Below the pieces are notes generated by a model. The model saw only the letters and a program-made list of their open reading frames with translations. It was not told the origin of the DNA and made no database searches. The translations under genes were made by a program, and so were the position numbers. This document shows positions 46,434 to 56,249 of a DNA stretch of 64,000 bases, piece by piece. Position 1 is the stretch's first letter. Every line of letters starts with the position of its first letter. Source of the DNA: Vibrio gelatinilyticus (lineage in GTDB: Bacteria > Pseudomonadota > Gammaproteobacteria > Enterobacterales > Vibrionaceae). The stretch is taken from assembly GCF_022836845.1 (NCBI RefSeq), contig NZ_JAJNNZ010000005.1:248001-312000 (forward strand). Direction: 5' to 3'.

Positions 46434-48944
46434 TCACCACTTTAAACTGAGTGTAGGAGGGTTGGCACTTTCTTCACTATTGAGCTCCGAAATCGCACCC
46501 GTTTGTTCGATGTTTTCAAGGATAAAACCAACATATTTGCTACCGATATGAGCGTTGACAAAATCAGTAACGTTGACCGTCAGTTCTCCCGTTTGCACAA
46601 TAGAAATCCTGCTCACTTCTTCTTCTGGGAGCGGTGCAGTATCCCAAGTAACGTCGCTCTCATCCCAACTGTGATCGCTCGTACCATAGATAACAATTGG
46701 ATTAACATCCGTGGTTGCCAAAACATTAAGGGTCAAAATCACCTCGCTCGCAGTATCGGTCAATGATTGAATATCAAACTTCAATAATGACTTTCTTGAC
46801 CAATCGAGGTCCTGATCGCCTTTAACTTGCAACTTCGCTGAATTAAAGTTCTCAGATGAGTATAAACCATCACGCACAAAAGCATCTTCAATAGGGGTCA
46901 CCACTGAGGTTTGCTCCGTTTTTAAGGAAGTTGACTTAGCTCGGATTTGAACATCATCTATAAATACATCGTCTTTATTTCCACTCGCATCACATCGGAA
47001 TCGAATTTTCATATTGCTCGGAAATGCAAAATCTTCTTTACTGAGCTGAACCGTTTCTAGATAAGACTGTTGATTGTCAAAGTCGCCTAAATGCCAAGCC
47101 TTAACAACCTGCCAACTTAATCCATCGAAATACTCAAGCACAAAGCCTTCGCTGCTGTTATCCATACTATGGGTAATGTAGTGAAACGATACTTCGAGTA
47201 AGTCATACTCCGGTGTCGCCACATCAATTGCAGATGTCAGCTCAAAACTGGATGCTAATCCAGAATTATCTTGAATATTTACCGAAGATATACCAGAACT
47301 AGCGTATTGAGATTTCGAAGACAAAAAGGCGTCATTACCGCCTGATTGGTAGACGCCCCACCCTTGCTCAAAATCTTCAAAACTGAGAACAGTCCAATCA
47401 CTCGGTTGGGATGGTTCCGTCACCGTCACTGTCTTAGCCGTTGTGCTCGTTGCTCCTTTGTCATCCATCGCCACTGAACTGATCTCATAGCTACCAGCAA
47501 CCGATGGAGTCCAATCTACCTTATATGGCGCACTGTCAACCAAGGCAATCTGCTCACCATTAATCGAAAAGCTCACTTGCACTACAGAGCCATCGACATC
47601 AGTCGCATCAGCGGTAATCGCTACAGTGTCACCCACAACCAAATCATCACCAACTGTGGGGTTCGTAATAGATACCTCTGGTGCCTGATTTTGTATTTCT
47701 GGATAAGTTACTTTATACAGGCGTTTATAGTTGATGTAGATATCAACGTTATCCGCAATTTTTCTGACCTCATACGGCTCTCCGCTGTCACCAAATTGAT
47801 GATAGAGAGGGAAAGTAACACCTTGATCTTCTGATGAAATAACCTGGGCAGAGCTATAACCTCTAAAGTAAGCGTTGAGCAAACCAGCCGTGAAACTCAT
47901 AGGCACATATTCATGGTTACGAAGCTCACCATGATTATGACTCATTTGCCATTGGCCGCCATCCCAGTAACTAAAGCTGACTTGATATTCAGGGCTAAGC
48001 TTACTGTAATCTGGCGTAATATTCTTACCAAAGGCGATAATAGGTTGTTGAAGACCATTTAGAGTAACATGCGCAGTTTGCAATTCATTGGTTAAATCAT
48101 CCCACGGCATCTCACCGGGATAGAACAGATCTGCTTGTGGAGAATCCACTTCAATGGGCGGTGTGAGTTCATTGCCCGAAGCATTGAACAAGGTACGACC
48201 ATCTACATTATATCGAGCATAGGTGCCGCGTTGATATGTATTATCACCGGAATGTCTCTGCGACCAAACCGTCGCAATATGGACGTTGTTATTTGCATCG
48301 GCAAATAACTTACTCATGTACGCATTTTTGTTAGCTTGACCTTTAATTTGAATCATTGACCAAGTATCTGTCGCATTATCGAAGTGGTACAGATCTTGTT
48401 TCTCGTTTTGTTGACTTTCCCTGAGACGCTCACCATCCATAAATAAGCCAGTTCTTCGGGCTACAAAGACCACATCACCGTTTTCAGTTGCGACCATCGC
48501 AGGATAAGTGTAACGCTTCTCCTCTATCCCTTGATCGTTATAGCCTGGCATGAGTGTGGAGTGGTCGGTGAAATTTTGATAATCACCAGGAGAATTTGAA
48601 CGATAATACTTCAACTTGTGATTATGCATGCCAATCAGAACATGGATGAAACCATCTCCATCAACCGCGATCGCAGACTGGTTATGTGAAGAGTCATCAA
48701 AGCCAATAGTATCAAAGAGATCACCTGACTTCACAGTCTCCCCGCTAACTAGGTTATAGTGGGTGATGCGCCCCTGATAAGTCGTAGCGTCCGTGTACAA
48801 TACGTATACATCATTACCGCTCACTGCCAATGATGGTTGTCCCTTGGTTGAATCAGCATACAAGCTAAGTTGTTCGACAACCGGGTTTGCCGTCGCCAAC
48901 GCGCTTGTCAGCAGTGTAGTGGATAGCACTATATGATATTTCAC
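46434..48944 (-). CDS. Secreted multidomain polysaccharide lyase-like protein
   Basis: Protein of 836 residues with a signal peptide (about 1-19). A beta-propeller of the BNR_4 type (about 20-420, with HNQSAIAVDGDGF and LIGMHNHKLKYY) resembles ulvan lyases of families PL24/PL25. It is followed by an Ig-like domain (about 425-512, PEVSITNPTVGDDLVVGDTV), a jelly-roll or MAM-like domain (about 515-675, FEDFEQGWGVYQSGG) and a C-terminal DNRLRE/CBM96-like domain (about 690-836, TPIEDAFVRDGLYSSENFN). Such tails bind algal polysaccharides. It would cut ulvan or a related uronate polymer outside the cell. No operon partner is seen. Confidence 0.75.
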   Translation of the reverse strand: MKYHIVLSTTLLTSALATANPVVEQLSLYADSTKGQPSLAVSGNDVYVLYTDATTYQGRITHYNLVSGETVKSGDLFDTIGFDDSSHNQSAIAVDGDGFIHVLIGMHNHKLKYYRSNSPGDYQNFTDHSTLMPGYNDQGIEEKRYTYPAMVATENGDVVFVARRTGLFMDGERLRESQQNEKQDLYHFDNATDTWSMIQIKGQANKNAYMSKLFADANNNVHIATVWSQRHSGDNTYQRGTYARYNVDGRTLFNASGNELTPPIEVDSPQADLFYPGEMPWDDLTNELQTAHVTLNGLQQPIIAFGKNITPDYSKLSPEYQVSFSYWDGGQWQMSHNHGELRNHEYVPMSFTAGLLNAYFRGYSSAQVISSEDQGVTFPLYHQFGDSGEPYEVRKIADNVDIYINYKRLYKVTYPEIQNQAPEVSITNPTVGDDLVVGDTVAITADATDVDGSVVQVSFSINGEQIALVDSAPYKVDWTPSVAGSYEISSVAMDDKGATSTTAKTVTVTEPSQPSDWTVLSFEDFEQGWGVYQSGGNDAFLSSKSQYASSGISSVNIQDNSGLASSFELTSAIDVATPEYDLLEVSFHYITHSMDNSSEGFVLEYFDGLSWQVVKAWHLGDFDNQQSYLETVQLSKEDFAFPSNMKIRFRCDASGNKDDVFIDDVQIRAKSTSLKTEQTSVVTPIEDAFVRDGLYSSENFNSAKLQVKGDQDLDWSRKSLLKFDIQSLTDTASEVILTLNVLATTDVNPIVIYGTSDHSWDESDVTWDTAPLPEEEVSRISIVQTGELTVNVTDFVNAHIGSKYVGFILENIEQTGAISELNSEESANPPTLSLKW

Positions 48945-49070
48945 TTAACATCCCTTTAATCATAAATTTTTGTGATCTTAAGAGACAGAACAGTGTTTCG
49001 CCTACCAGGATTCCACGAATTTGGACTAAGTGTCACAGTGATTTAGCTTGGTCGTCGATAATTAAAACCC

Positions 49071-49532
49071 CTACTGGCTGACTCTACGAGATATCGAGCC
49101 CAGCAGCGCAGAAAAACACACCAACACCATAGGTAAATTAATCAGCGCTCCAGGTGCATCCCCCGCGGTCACCACTGGCTTATACATGCCAATCGCTAGT
49201 CTTCCTGCGTACTCGACAATCATGATGATGTACATCAGCGGAATTAAGCTTCGGTAACGGATAGACACTAATAGATAGATAAACGCAATCAGCAGCTGCG
49301 ATAACCCCCACAATGCAAAGACCCCAACAATGGTGGACGTCGCCCCAGAGCTAAACGTATTTAGTGGGATAGTAGCAATACTTTGCGCGCCACCATCTGC
49401 GGCCAGTAAGTGATGCTGACTACGCCATAACGTGACAGCCGTCAGGAAGTAAAACAAATATTGGCTAAGCTTTGCGCCTTGATAGTGGTTATCAATGACT
49501 TTAGGGAAAATAGATTTAAAAACAAAACTCAT
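49071..49532 (-). CDS. Four-helix membrane protein of unknown function
   Basis: Protein of 153 residues with about four membrane helices (LSQYLFYFLTAVTLW, STIVGVFALWGLSQLLIAFIY, LIPLMYIIMIVEYAG, LPMVLVCFSALLG). No family was recognised. It starts 12 bp after the end of the lipoprotein gene on the same strand, so the two are probably co-transcribed. Confidence 0.75.
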   Translation of the reverse strand: MSFVFKSIFPKVIDNHYQGAKLSQYLFYFLTAVTLWRSQHHLLAADGGAQSIATIPLNTFSSGATSTIVGVFALWGLSQLLIAFIYLLVSIRYRSLIPLMYIIMIVEYAGRLAIGMYKPVVTAGDAPGALINLPMVLVCFSALLGSISRRVSQ

Positions 49533-49544
49533 TTCAACCTTCCT

Positions 49545-50222
49545 TTATTGAGTGTCAACAGGATCTTGGTTCAGTAACGTCTGCTCCAGTTTATTGACCC
49601 ATAATCTTAGTATCTTGCGAATTTCTTCTTCTGGATCGAGGATATTGTCAAAACTTTTATCACCTGCAACGATATCAATTGCAGAAAACAGCGGCTCACC
49701 ACTTTTACTATCACTTATCAGTACTTCGACTCTGGCGGTTGTAACGTTAGTATGCTCCCCAGTGGTAAGCATAGACGCATATGAAATCGCTAACCCGATC
49801 GGTAATACCGTACTGGTTGTCGCCAATATCGAGTTTGGTGTCGATACATTACTCAGAGCAAACTGCACTGTTAAGCCACTCTTTTGACTACTCAACTCAG
49901 GGGCTGACGTGGGTGATTTATAGGCACCTAGAGTATCTTTGGCCTCCGATTCAAGGTAATCAGCAAAGGCTCTTAGCTGAACCTCGTCAAACTCAGAACC
50001 CTCAACTTCCAGTCTCGTTGGAGCGACATAAAAACTAGAGTACGTAGAAAATTTGTCTTTTAATGTCCCTTTATCAACGTATTTTTTCGGTATCCATACA
50101 TAGCGCCATGAGGCTGGGTTATTCGTCGCATGATATTCAAATTCATTGCTCTTGGAGCGCTCTGGTGCCATGCTGCACGCGGTTAATGTTACTAAAAGTC
50201 CCATCCAAATGAGTGATCGCAT
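49545..50222 (-). CDS. Lipoprotein, possibly DUF3313
   Basis: Protein of 225 residues with a lipobox signal (LVTLTACS, Cys at about 16), so it is anchored to a membrane. The region from about 60 (FSTYSSFYVAPTRLEV) and the acidic C-terminus (DPEEEIRKILRLWVNKLEQ) fit the DUF3313 family loosely. It is followed by the membrane protein gene. Function is unknown. Confidence 0.7.
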   Translation of the reverse strand: MRSLIWMGLLVTLTACSMAPERSKSNEFEYHATNNPASWRYVWIPKKYVDKGTLKDKFSTYSSFYVAPTRLEVEGSEFDEVQLRAFADYLESEAKDTLGAYKSPTSAPELSSQKSGLTVQFALSNVSTPNSILATTSTVLPIGLAISYASMLTTGEHTNVTTARVEVLISDSKSGEPLFSAIDIVAGDKSFDNILDPEEEIRKILRLWVNKLEQTLLNQDPVDTQ

Positions 50223-50416
50223 CCTTCTTCCTATAGATTGCTGTCCAATATAGTAGCTACTCTAACCTAACCTCATCTTCGGGTAAGCGCTCATAGAACG
50301 AATGGGCATAAATCTGGCGTGAAATGTCCATTCAGAACTGGTCATTGAGTGTCACCGCACCTTTGCCATTTCCATGCTCACAAACCTCCAAGTTGACACG
50401 TATCGCGACAACAATT

Positions 50417-50773
50417 TCATTCAATGCGTGTCCAAATCATGGTTTTCGAAAAAAATCCGGCTGTGACCTCTATCTGCAATGTGTTATCCACGGGCTTGAT
50501 CTCCGCATCATAGTGTTTCGCTTTCCTAATCGCGTACACTTTGCCTTCATAGCCATCTGGTACCTCTACTATGGCCGACAATAATTGCTTACCTTCCAAC
50601 TCCGGCTTTAACGGAGCGCTTGTCACGACTCCCTGCCATTGACCCGATTCAGTTTGGCTAATTTCAATTTGTGTGGACTTATTTTCTGCCAACCATAAGC
50701 CTTCAATCGAGGCCGAATTGGCAAGCGCCGTCATCGACCATAAGGTAAGAAAGAATGTGACTAATATTTTCAT
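50417..50773 (-). CDS. DUF2147-family exported protein
   Basis: Protein of 118 residues with a signal peptide (about 1-18, ending ALA-N). It has the family layout: IEGLWLAENKSTQIEI, GWYGKVYAIRKAKHYDAEI-like YEGKVYAIRKAKHYDAEI, and an ending GFFSKTMIWTRIE. It is probably periplasmic. It precedes the RND genes in reading order on the plus map but is transcribed the same way as them, 88 bp downstream of the pump permease. Confidence 0.8.
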   Translation of the reverse strand: MKILVTFFLTLWSMTALANSASIEGLWLAENKSTQIEISQTESGQWQGVVTSAPLKPELEGKQLLSAIVEVPDGYEGKVYAIRKAKHYDAEIKPVDNTLQIEVTAGFFSKTMIWTRIE

Positions 50774-50860
50774 TGTAAAGCCTTGTTTAGTTTAAGATCG
50801 TTTCAAAAAGGGAGAGTGACTACCCACTCCCCTTAGTCCTTTTACCCACTGAAAGTTGGG

Positions 50861-53800
50861 TTAAGCCTCTACTCGATAGAAGATGCTGTACAGTACAGGA
50901 ACGAATATCAGCGTCAGCAACGTAGAGAAAATAAGCCCGGCAATTATGGCGATAGCCATGGTTTGCCACATTGCTCCCCCTGTTATCAGTAGCGGAATCA
51001 TCCCTAGAACAGTGGTCAGCGTGGTAAGGAGAATCGGCTTCATGCGCCTTTTACCCGCGGCGATCAGTGCATCAATAGCGCGTTTACCGGACAACAGTTC
51101 AATATCCACTTGTTCAAGTAAAACGATGGCGTTGTTAATCACGATCCCCGCCAGCGATATCACGCCCAAGAACGTCATGAAACCAAAGAAGCTATTACCA
51201 ATGTGCAGACCTGCTACTACCCCAACAAACGCGATTGGAATCGTTGATAGGATGATGATGGGCTTTCTAAAGGAGTTAAACTGCGCTACTAGCAAACCAA
51301 TAATCACAAACAGCGCCAGTGGCAGATTTTCACTGATACTACCCGTCGACTTTTTCGACTTCTCTTCTTCACCACCAATTTCATAGAAGATGCTGTTTGG
51401 CCAAGTTTGAGACTCTGCCTCCAACCAAGGTAAAATCGCATTCAGTCCTTCACTCGCGGTATAGTCAGGCTCCAACTGAGCACCAATGGTGACCGATTTG
51501 TAACTATTGCGACGATATATCTTGGCGTTTTGCCAAACGATATCGACGTCGGCAATGTGCGCGAGCGTCACGCTTCCCGCAGGAGTATAAATAGGCAACG
51601 CCAAAATTTGCTCAACATTAAGTTCTTCACGCTCTTCATTAGAAAGTACGATAGGGATACTCAAAATTCCGTCACGAAACTCACTCAAGTTTTTGCCAAC
51701 CAGTGACGTTTGCAAACTAAGTGCGATGTCTCGGTTATTCACGCCTGCGAGCGCGGCTTTTTGTTGGTCTATAACAATACGGATGGTTTTGGTTTTTTGC
51801 CCCCAATCGTCACTCACATCCTTGAGGCCATCTATACCGGTCAATTTCGCCTTGATCTCTTGAGTAATCGCAAAGACCTTATCCTGATCCAAGCCATTTA
51901 ATCGAATTTCAACCGGATTCAGAATCGCCGCGCCATTTTCGATAAGCCTTGTGGTCGCAATGGCATCTGGATGATTCTCGCTGATGTAAGACTCGATACG
52001 TTGCATCAGTTCTGGATTATCACGATAGTCGTGAGTGTTGATGATCCAGAATGAGTATTCCGGGCTCGACGTTCGAGAGCTGTGCGGCAAAATATAACGC
52101 GGGCCACCGTAGCCTACGTACACCGTCCAGTTTTTGATGCCTTGATTATCCGTATCCAGTTCCTTGACGCTAGACTTACCATCTGAAGATTCCTTAGCTT
52201 GCAACGAAAACAAGAACTGCTCAATGTCAGCAACCATGACTTGGTTGTGCTCTATTGAGGTACCCATCGGCATAGTCACTTCCATTTTGAAGAAAGTTCG
52301 CTCCGAAGGCGGGAAGAAAATGTTCGGTAACCACTTCATCGCTTGAAAGGCAAATACCGTTGCCACCACCATGATCGCCACAGTGAGCCAGCGAAAACGG
52401 ATAAGCTTGGTCAGTAATTTGGCATACCACGCGAGTTGGCTAGGTGACTCTTCCTTTACCTGTTTGGTTGGCTTTAAAAGCAGTACACAAAGCAGTGGGA
52501 TCATCACTAGGCTCAACAGCCAAGAGGCCAAGAGTGTAATAGTCACGACCACAAATAATGCCCCCGTATACTCACCCATATTCGACTTTGCTAAAAAGAT
52601 CGGCAAGAAAGCGGCGGATGTGGTTAAGGATGACGTTAGCAAAGGCAGTTTAAGCTCATTGGCACTCTCAATGGCTGCGACCTTTTTGCTCACCCCTTGA
52701 TTAATGCGCACCAGAATATTTTCCGACATCACAATGCCATTATCGACCAACATACCGAGTGCAATAATGAGCGCGGCAAGGGAGATCTGATCCAGACCAA
52801 CCCCAATTTTAGACATCACCAAAATGGTCAGTAGCATACTGATAGGCACCAGTAGAGACACAATCAATCCGGTTCGCCATCCCAGGAAAATAAACATCAC
52901 CAAGCCAACAACCGTCATCGACTGCACTAAGCTTGATACAAATTGATCAACCTTGTCTTTCACTTCCTTAGGAGCAAAATTGACCTTGCTGATCTCCAAG
53001 CCAATAGGCAACTGACGAGTGAACTGCGCTACATAAGCGTCGACTTGTTCGCCCAAACGCACATTATTGCCGGTTTCAACCATAGCAATCGCCACATTAA
53101 CGGACGGCTTTCCATTAAAGTAAACTGGATTGTTGATAGGAAACTCGTACCCCGATTCGATGGTGACCAGACTGTCCAACCTCACTGTCTTACCGCTACT
53201 AGGTAGCGTCACCAAGGTACCTTTGATCTCATCCGGCGTGTTGTAGTTACCACTCGGCTCAATCGGTAAGCGCTCCTGACCAAAAACAACACTGCCGCCA
53301 CTCAAGACAATATTCTGTTTCGACAAAATATCCGCGAGCTGATTGGGTGTTAAATCATAGGCCGCTAACGCATTGGCATCGAATTTAAGTTTGATTTGCT
53401 CTTGCTGCACACCATGTAAATCAACCTTAGCCACATCATCGAGCAAAAACAGTCCACTACGAAGATCTTCTGCTGTTTGTTTTAGTTCACGATAAGAAAA
53501 GCCTTCACCGTGAATCGCAAGAACAATGCCGTATACATCGCCAAATTCATCGTTGACTGCAGGCACTCCAACCCCTTCAGGTAATTTACTCGCAGCACGA
53601 TCTATCTTACGACGCAATTTATCCCAAATTGGCTGAAGGTCAGAGTAATCCTCTTTGATGGCGACGGTGAGTATCGACACTCCATTTTTAGATTGGCTCT
53701 TAACGAAGTCCAATTCCGCGAGCTCTAGCACCGCTTTTTCAAGCGGATCCGTCACCAGATCCTCGACACGTTTTGGGCTAGCACCGGGAAAATGAGTAAT

Positions 53801-53941
53801 GACCTGTGCATTTCGAATCGTAAACCCAGGATCATACGCTTCTGGGATCGTGTTATAGGCTTGGACCCCCAAGAAGGTCAGCACTGCAATAATGACAAGC
53901 GTAATGCGACTGTTATTTAAAGAAAAAGCGGTCATCGACAT
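50861..53941 (-). CDS. RND efflux permease (AcrB-type)
   Basis: Inner-membrane proton-driven pump of 1026 residues with twelve helices and two large periplasmic domains. SMTVVGLVMFIFLGW, LIIALGMLVDNGIVMSENILVRI and the C-terminal LAGIVINNAIVLLEQV are typical of the helix-4/helix-11 regions. It exports drugs, lipids or signalling compounds with an adaptor and an outer-membrane channel. No TolC-type gene is next to it, so a separate TolC is probably used. The adaptor gene overlaps by one base. Confidence 0.95.
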   Translation of the reverse strand: MSMTAFSLNNSRITLVIIAVLTFLGVQAYNTIPEAYDPGFTIRNAQVITHFPGASPKRVEDLVTDPLEKAVLELAELDFVKSQSKNGVSILTVAIKEDYSDLQPIWDKLRRKIDRAASKLPEGVGVPAVNDEFGDVYGIVLAIHGEGFSYRELKQTAEDLRSGLFLLDDVAKVDLHGVQQEQIKLKFDANALAAYDLTPNQLADILSKQNIVLSGGSVVFGQERLPIEPSGNYNTPDEIKGTLVTLPSSGKTVRLDSLVTIESGYEFPINNPVYFNGKPSVNVAIAMVETGNNVRLGEQVDAYVAQFTRQLPIGLEISKVNFAPKEVKDKVDQFVSSLVQSMTVVGLVMFIFLGWRTGLIVSLLVPISMLLTILVMSKIGVGLDQISLAALIIALGMLVDNGIVMSENILVRINQGVSKKVAAIESANELKLPLLTSSLTTSAAFLPIFLAKSNMGEYTGALFVVVTITLLASWLLSLVMIPLLCVLLLKPTKQVKEESPSQLAWYAKLLTKLIRFRWLTVAIMVVATVFAFQAMKWLPNIFFPPSERTFFKMEVTMPMGTSIEHNQVMVADIEQFLFSLQAKESSDGKSSVKELDTDNQGIKNWTVYVGYGGPRYILPHSSRTSSPEYSFWIINTHDYRDNPELMQRIESYISENHPDAIATTRLIENGAAILNPVEIRLNGLDQDKVFAITQEIKAKLTGIDGLKDVSDDWGQKTKTIRIVIDQQKAALAGVNNRDIALSLQTSLVGKNLSEFRDGILSIPIVLSNEEREELNVEQILALPIYTPAGSVTLAHIADVDIVWQNAKIYRRNSYKSVTIGAQLEPDYTASEGLNAILPWLEAESQTWPNSIFYEIGGEEEKSKKSTGSISENLPLALFVIIGLLVAQFNSFRKPIIILSTIPIAFVGVVAGLHIGNSFFGFMTFLGVISLAGIVINNAIVLLEQVDIELLSGKRAIDALIAAGKRRMKPILLTTLTTVLGMIPLLITGGAMWQTMAIAIIAGLIFSTLLTLIFVPVLYSIFYRVEA

Positions 53942-54990
53942 TATTTCGTCTCCACTCTTACCTGCTGACCGTCATGAACTTGGCTCACTCCGGCGACGAC
54001 TACGCGTTCACCGTCCGATAATCCATCGACAATATTGATGCCTTGTTCACTGACGCCATCTACGCGCACGGTTCGCTTCTCGAGTAGATGGGTTGAGGGA
54101 TGTACTACGAACACATAATGCCCGTTGCCATCACTGAGCACAGAATGGCTAGGCAATAGCATCGAATGGCTGACACCAAATGCCTCCGCTTTGACCTTAA
54201 CCGAAGTCCCTGTGAACAGTCTTCGCTGAGATGGAGGCTGCATCACTAAAGTGACATGGATCTGCTGGCTACTTTGCTGACTCACACTGAGTTCATCGAC
54301 TTTTAGTGGAAATGGCTGTGAAAAGCCTTCAATTTCCGCGCTGAGTTTAACGGCATCGGCGGTTTGAATTTGCACAAACTGTGATTGCGGCACCGTGATA
54401 GTGATTTTGTATTGTTCAACGTCTTGCAACGTGAGAATTTTGGTCGATGAGGTAACTTTAGAGAAGTTATCGATAAAACGATGACTCACCACACCTGAGA
54501 AAGGAGCAAGCAACGAAGTGTACTCAACATCTTTTACACTTTGCTCAAAAGCGGCTTGCGCTGAAATATATTGGGATTCCAACGCATCCAAGTTCGCCTG
54601 GCTAATGGCATTTTTATTGATAAGTGTCTGTGCTCGCTCGTATTCTGCTTTTGCTTGTTTCAAAGTAGCATTGCGAGACTTTTTATTGATCAGTTGTTGG
54701 CTATTATCCAGTTGAGCCAACAGTTGTCCCTTTTCGACTTTTTTCCCCGATTTAATGGGCAGGTCTGTCAATTCACCTTGGATTCTAAAGTTCATATCGA
54801 TGGTTTTGTTTGCCTCGATAATCCCGGTAAAGTGCCTCACTTGATGCTGTCTCTGACTTACAACCAAGGTTTTCACCGGTTTGATTGGCACAGAAGTGAC
54901 TTCTGGTGTTTCATCTTTTTTGCAGCCGAATAGGCTTAGCGCGACTATCAGGGCAGTCAGCCCATTTTTATAACTGTGTGGCACTCTCAT
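53941..54990 (-). CDS. RND efflux periplasmic adaptor
   Basis: Membrane-fusion lipoprotein of 349 residues from ATG 54990. Lipobox LSLFGC lies at about residue 22. The lipoyl-like halves are FRIQGELTDLPIKSGKKVEKGQLLAQLD and LLAPFSGVVSHRFIDNFSKV, with a coiled-coil hairpin between and a beta-barrel domain after. It links the pump to the outer channel. It heads the unit with the permease and is divergent from a two-component pair. Confidence 0.93.
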   Translation of the reverse strand: MRVPHSYKNGLTALIVALSLFGCKKDETPEVTSVPIKPVKTLVVSQRQHQVRHFTGIIEANKTIDMNFRIQGELTDLPIKSGKKVEKGQLLAQLDNSQQLINKKSRNATLKQAKAEYERAQTLINKNAISQANLDALESQYISAQAAFEQSVKDVEYTSLLAPFSGVVSHRFIDNFSKVTSSTKILTLQDVEQYKITITVPQSQFVQIQTADAVKLSAEIEGFSQPFPLKVDELSVSQQSSQQIHVTLVMQPPSQRRLFTGTSVKVKAEAFGVSHSMLLPSHSVLSDGNGHYVFVVHPSTHLLEKRTVRVDGVSEQGINIVDGLSDGERVVVAGVSQVHDGQQVRVETK

Positions 54991-55150
54991 TTCATTCAAC
55001 CATTGCAGCGACATTGATGCGTCATAGTAATGGGCTGGGCTTGTCGCAAAATGGTAAAATGTATGAGTGGGTCTATTTCGGTCATGAGTGGGTCAACACA
55101 AGAAACAGGTTCGCTTATACTATCGACTCCTTATTGTTAGAGAGCATATT

Positions 55151-56239
55151 TTGAAATCTCAGTTATTAAAAACGCTGTTCTCGAGGTCACTGCCTTTGAA
55201 AACACTGTTTACCAAGTTGTCCTTGACTAGAAATGATTTGTTGTTGCTAGTTGTATGGCCAATTATCAACTCTGTCATTCTTTACTCGTCAATTTACTAC
55301 ATCATGAGTGCGCTAGATAAACCCATTACTTTGAGTTTAGCTTTTAGAGCGCTCACTGGCATATTCTCTATATGTGCACTCTTTTGGTTGCTGCGTCGAC
55401 TATTTGATATCAAGTTTGGTACAGCCTATCGCTATAAATTGTCACATCAAATCCTGATCAATTTAGGTCTGGCTTCGTTAGCAATTGCCATCGTTTCTAG
55501 CGGGCTTCCTTCTCCAAAGACATTTGATACCATGACGATGTTTCAACTGGTTCGGCTAAAGCTGCTCACCCATTTGAATCTATTACTTCAAGTGACCATT
55601 TACACTATGGTGGTTCATAGCTGGCAGTTAAAACAACAAGCGTTGGAGCTGGAAATGTCCTTAAAAGAGTCTGAGATTTCTCTTTTGCGTATTCAAACTA
55701 ATCCGCACTTTCTGTTTAACACGCTAAACCTGCTGCACAGCGAGATCCCTGAGCGCCCCGAGCTTGCTCAAGAGCTTATTTTTGAGCTCAGTGACCTACT
55801 TAGAGGCACCATTGCAATCTCCGACAAAAAGCGAATTTTACTCAGTGATGAGGTCGAGCTGATTGAGCACTATTTAGCTATCCAAAAAGCACGCTTTACC
55901 GAGCGATTGCATTTTTCCATCGATATTGGTGAGGAGAGTCAAGCGCTGCAAATCCCGCCAATGCTGATAATGCCATTGGTAGAAAACGTCATTAAGCATG
56001 CAATAAGTAAGACCATCAACCCCATTCACCTTGATGTCAAAACTCGCTATGCAAAAAGTGAGCTTTGCATAACTGTCTGCAACAGTTGGCCAGAACTGAC
56101 AACGCCAACATTTGAAGCAGGCAGTGGCCACAACAATATTATTGAAACTTTGAATTTAGAATACGACCACGCCAGTTTTTCAATGGATTTTGCCGACGAC
56201 ACTAGCTGCGCAAATATCACCATTCGACATGATTTTTAA
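55151..56239 (+). CDS. LytS-type sensor histidine kinase
   Basis: Membrane kinase with about four helices (DLLLLVVWPIINSVILYSS to LLLQVTIYTMVVHSW). The His-kinase block is LLRIQTNPHFLFNTLNLLHSE, with the phospho-acceptor His, and the ATPase block is PPMLIMPLVENVIKHAI. The start is uncertain: TTG at 55151 has AGAGAG 9 nt ahead, while the open frame reaches 55088. It is followed 11 bp later by its response regulator. It is divergent from the RND pump, which it may control. Confidence 0.9.
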   Translation: MKSQLLKTLFSRSLPLKTLFTKLSLTRNDLLLLVVWPIINSVILYSSIYYIMSALDKPITLSLAFRALTGIFSICALFWLLRRLFDIKFGTAYRYKLSHQILINLGLASLAIAIVSSGLPSPKTFDTMTMFQLVRLKLLTHLNLLLQVTIYTMVVHSWQLKQQALELEMSLKESEISLLRIQTNPHFLFNTLNLLHSEIPERPELAQELIFELSDLLRGTIAISDKKRILLSDEVELIEHYLAIQKARFTERLHFSIDIGEESQALQIPPMLIMPLVENVIKHAISKTINPIHLDVKTRYAKSELCITVCNSWPELTTPTFEAGSGHNNIIETLNLEYDHASFSMDFADDTSCANITIRHDF

Positions 56240-56249
56240 GGAGAAAGCT

